Shown here: in pieces, positions 61,353 through 64,000 of the stretch | Position numbering within the stretch: position 1 is the first letter of the stretch | Layout: every line of letters begins with the position of its first letter | Assembly: GCA_905221605.1 (NCBI GenBank) | Contig: CAJNDS010002845.1 | Coordinates: 532,713-596,712, forward strand | Direction of reading: 5' to 3' | DNA length: 64,000 nt | From: Symbiodinium natans | Taxonomy: Eukaryota; Sar; Dinophyceae; Suessiales; Symbiodiniaceae | Notes under the pieces: generated by a model | The model's database searches: none | The model's input: the letters and a program-made list of their open reading frames with translations, nothing else | Told to the model about the DNA's origin: nothing | Made by a program: the position numbers and the translations under genes

Positions 61353-63737
61353 GGCAACGAGGGCATGCCTGGCAAATCTGTTTGGAGTTGGTCCAAAGCC
61401 GAGGCACGGATGCTTTTTGGGCACGTGTTTCTGTCGCGCATGTCAATCTGCGACCTGTCATCGGAACCTTGCACTGCGCGCATGGCAAGAACACAGGTAA
61501 AGTGGGGTTTGGCGGTTTGGCCGCAATCTTGTGTGAGGGACACCTCTTCGTTTAGAGCATCGAGTTGAATACCTTACTGGTCCCTTGTGCCTGAAACCTC
61601 AGCCTTGCCAGCTCCCCTACTGGCCGGAAGATGACCCCTACAGCCTCCTGCAACCCGCTGCCTCCGTGTGAGTTCTCTTCATAAAGCTTTCTGCCAGGTG
61701 CTCGGCCCGACACCGTGGCTTTCAACGCTGCTGCCAGCACCCTGGCGTCAGGCGCACAGTGGCGGGAGGCTCGGCGCGGCTTTGTTCAGGGCTTTCAGTT
61801 GAAGGGCTGGGAGAAGTTTCTGAAAGCTTCTGCAGCATGTCCGTGCTGTTCCCTCGTGCCCGTGCAGGGCCTCTTGCTGACGGCCAGTACAGCGGGAGAG
61901 ACCACACAGGTGACTCTGGGCGCCGCTGCGCGAGCCTGTCCACACCTCAAAGAGAAAAGTTCTGAGACGGGCTAAGCTAAGGGCTTCAGGCAGAAGAGCT
62001 CAGAAGAGTCAACGATAAAGTTCCTAGCTCCAGCCTTTGCATGCTTGTGACGCGGCACGAGGTAAGCAGTAGAGAGTGCACGGTAGCAGACTGTAGCTGA
62101 CTGTAGCAGAATTCAGTAAAGATCCGGACTTTGTATTCGTGTGCGTCTCCAGGTGAGTTCGGCTCTGCCTGGCGCCTGGCAGGCAGCCAGCCCCTCAGTC
62201 CCTGTCCTTGTTCTCAGGGTCGAACTTGAAAGGGGCTCGTGCGAAGCATTGTATGGTTCCTAGACAATGCGCAGAATTCTTTACACTGTCCACCACTTAG
62301 CAGCGTGTCTAGTCTGGCTAAAGCCTTACATGTGGAACCGGGAATAGTTCAAGTTCCCAGCTCAGGCGTTCTTCACTTGGTACAGGTCTTTTCGCTGCAG
62401 ATTGGACAGGCCCGGCATCACTCCACAAATATGTCGGAGCAATTTGCCGAGTGCGAGTTCCAACACGTGGTGCGTGCCCAGCCCGCGCCTGGCCTGTCTG
62501 CTGCTGTTGGTAGCTGATGCTCTGCTCCGAAGGTCATCTACGGATCTGTTGCCAGTTCCTGCGCAACTGGGTTGCTTTAGCACCAACAGGGTAGGGCAAG
62601 TCTACCTGCTGGCCAATCTGCGCATCTGTGGAGTACCGCAGACAAACACACATGCACAGCTAAGGAGCAGACCTGCCGGTGGTCCCAGGCAACGATCACG
62701 AGAAGGATTACGCATGAACAAGATATAAGTAGAAAATCGGTGTCTTTGCCTGTAGTGATAACTTGAAAAATTCTGTTTGGAAGTTCTGTAGGGTTTAACA
62801 AGCATGGGTCGGGTAGCTGTAGCTTTCTGCTGTTGGCTTAGGGAGGAGAAGCAAGCTTCAGGATGAACTCAGGATGAAGGTCGAGGAAGATTCGTTCATC
62901 TCTCGGCATCCGCGGGCTTCATGTGCTAGACAAGGAAGTGGGTTCTTCGGATGTGAGGTGCATGGCCAAAGCTGTTTATGATTACTGCAGGTGCTCGGTG
63001 TGACACCCACCATGTGTCGCATTAGGGCCTCTAGTGACTCTAGTGTACACTCTTGCGCCAGATGGGGCGAATGCCATGTATGGAGCCCTGCCACCTCCAA
63101 CCCGACACGCCAACCGTAAACCCACATCCCAAAAAACATCAGGCGCAACAGCTTCTTGCCGAGCTCATGCAGCGTTGTCTTCGACCCAACCCAGTGCTGG
63201 GAAACACTGCAGGGGCCCTCGGTGATTCCATAAAGGGTTTCTTTCTTGCACTTGGCCACTTCGGACTTCCTGGCCTCTCAGTTTTCAGTAGGTGGCCAGT
63301 GCGACCAGCCGAGCTTCGGCCTGGAAACATGTGCTGCTGCTCGTGGTCGACCCGGAGCTTTAGCACTGGCACGTGGTTGTTGGAATCAGGGAAACATGCA
63401 CCGTTGGACGGATTTGCGCTGTGCTTGGAATGAATGTGTGCTGCCTGACCCGTAACTCTGTGCCATGGTCCTGAAAGCATCTCAAGGAGTAGCCAATACC
63501 GGGTGTAGCCAAAAAGCAAGGGAACCTACTGTCCCTATTCTGCAGTCCTTTTTGTACGGATTAAAATGGTTTTGAGGGGTAACATGGGACGCAGCGAACC
63601 ACCCGAAAGAATCCATATCGGAAACGCCCCAGTGACCTTCAGTGTCCAGCCATGCCTCCGGGCGCCTTCGTGGCGCTGCTGCGCGCCGTCGGCAGCCCCA
63701 AGGATCCCGGTGAGCCCGAGGATCTAGAGGCACAGGG
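61353..63737 (+). CDS. Second PPR-type gene
   Basis: 61353-61496: 48 codons, phase 0 at both ends, CAG acceptor and GTAAAG donor, GNEGMPGKSVWSWSKAEARM, LFGHVFLSRMSICDLSSEPC. From 61698: ARPDTVAFNAAASTLASGAQ, WREARRGF, close to the dinoflagellate PPR consensus (PDTxxxNAAxSxxxxGxQWxEAL). 63143-63221: AQQLLAELMQRCLRPNPVLG, NTAGAL, again a PPR helix-turn. 63650-63737: MPPGAFVALLRAVGSPKDPG, EPEDLEAQGP. The exon order fits one PPR gene, but junctions between these pieces were not solved, and the last exon may belong to another gene. Role as for the gene at 57.5 kb: probable organellar RNA binding. Confidence 0.55.
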
Positions 63738-64000
63738 TCCAGTGCTTTGGTGTTCATTTTTTTGGGTTTGTTTTTGGCATTTAGGGTTTAGGACGCACTG
63801 GAATGTGATGTAGGATTTGGGGAAGTTTGCGAGTTCTGAAGATGGGCGAGCCTGAGGCCCAGACTCTAGGTGGCGGAGCAAAGGCCGCAAGGTCGAGGAG
63901 AGTTGAGAACATCTGCAGGAATTCGGAAGGAATCTGTGGGGTTGAGGGCACGCTTAAAGGGTTTCCTCGGTTTCCCCTGGCAAGGTCTTGCTTCAGTGTC
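63738..64000. other. No gene seen
   Basis: Contains a TTTAGGGTTTAGG doublet at 63780 and otherwise unremarkable sequence. Confidence 0.5.

Noticed and set aside
1-64000. tRNA, rRNA, CRISPR arrays, and spliced-leader relics
   Set aside because: Scanned by eye for cloverleaf-like arms, regular spacer arrays and the TTTTGGCTCAAG spliced-leader core; nothing convincing was found. A covariance-model search would be decisive for RNA genes.

Overview
The window reads as nuclear DNA of a dinoflagellate, most like the symbiodiniacean/Polarella type. Coding DNA is cut into short exons. Exon junctions can be followed by reading-frame continuity, and many introns open with GC or GA instead of GT while closing with AG. 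Nearly all convincing coding sequence lies on the + strand, as expected for unidirectional dinoflagellate gene arrays. There is a large TTTAGGG-type array, many GA, GT and GAA microsatellites, and the protein families are typical for the group (PPR, MORN, RING-H2, voltage-gated K+ channel, EF-hand). No bacterial-type operons, rRNA, tRNA or CRISPR were seen.

Layout. 0.6-1.0 kb: G-rich minisatellites. 1.2-2.8 kb: a disordered S/T/E-rich exon and a proline-rich exon. 6.1-7.7 kb: exon fragments, then an intronless two-TM RING-H2 protein. 12.7-13.1 kb: the best minus-strand ORF. 14-19 kb: two unrecognised multi-exon genes around a very G-rich tract. 19.5-25.8 kb: S/T/P-rich and Gln-rich coiled-coil exons, ending in frames broken by TGA codons. 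28.0-33.0 kb: a MORN-repeat gene reconstructed through nine exons, one intron of which (2.9 kb) is filled with simple repeats and copies of a GC-box element. 36.4-37.6 kb: a TTTAGGG-like array with higher-order structure, flanked by inverted motifs. 38.3-39.3 kb: a membrane-protein gene with a small inverted-repeat element in an intron. 40.8-41.5 kb: a decayed retroelement-like stretch. 45.2-47.9 kb: a voltage-gated K+ channel, followed by EF-hand exons at 48.4-48.8 kb. 49.8-56.7 kb: scattered exons, one mitochondrial-carrier-like. 57.5-59.7 and 61.3-63.7 kb: two pentatricopeptide-repeat (PPR) genes.

The genes do not form a pathway; they look like an ordinary co-oriented dinoflagellate gene neighbourhood. 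Exon calls were made by eye from frame continuity and AG acceptors, without transcripts. The MORN gene and the K+ channel core are the most secure, because every junction keeps phase and rebuilds a known motif. Many other exons are real-looking but unassigned.
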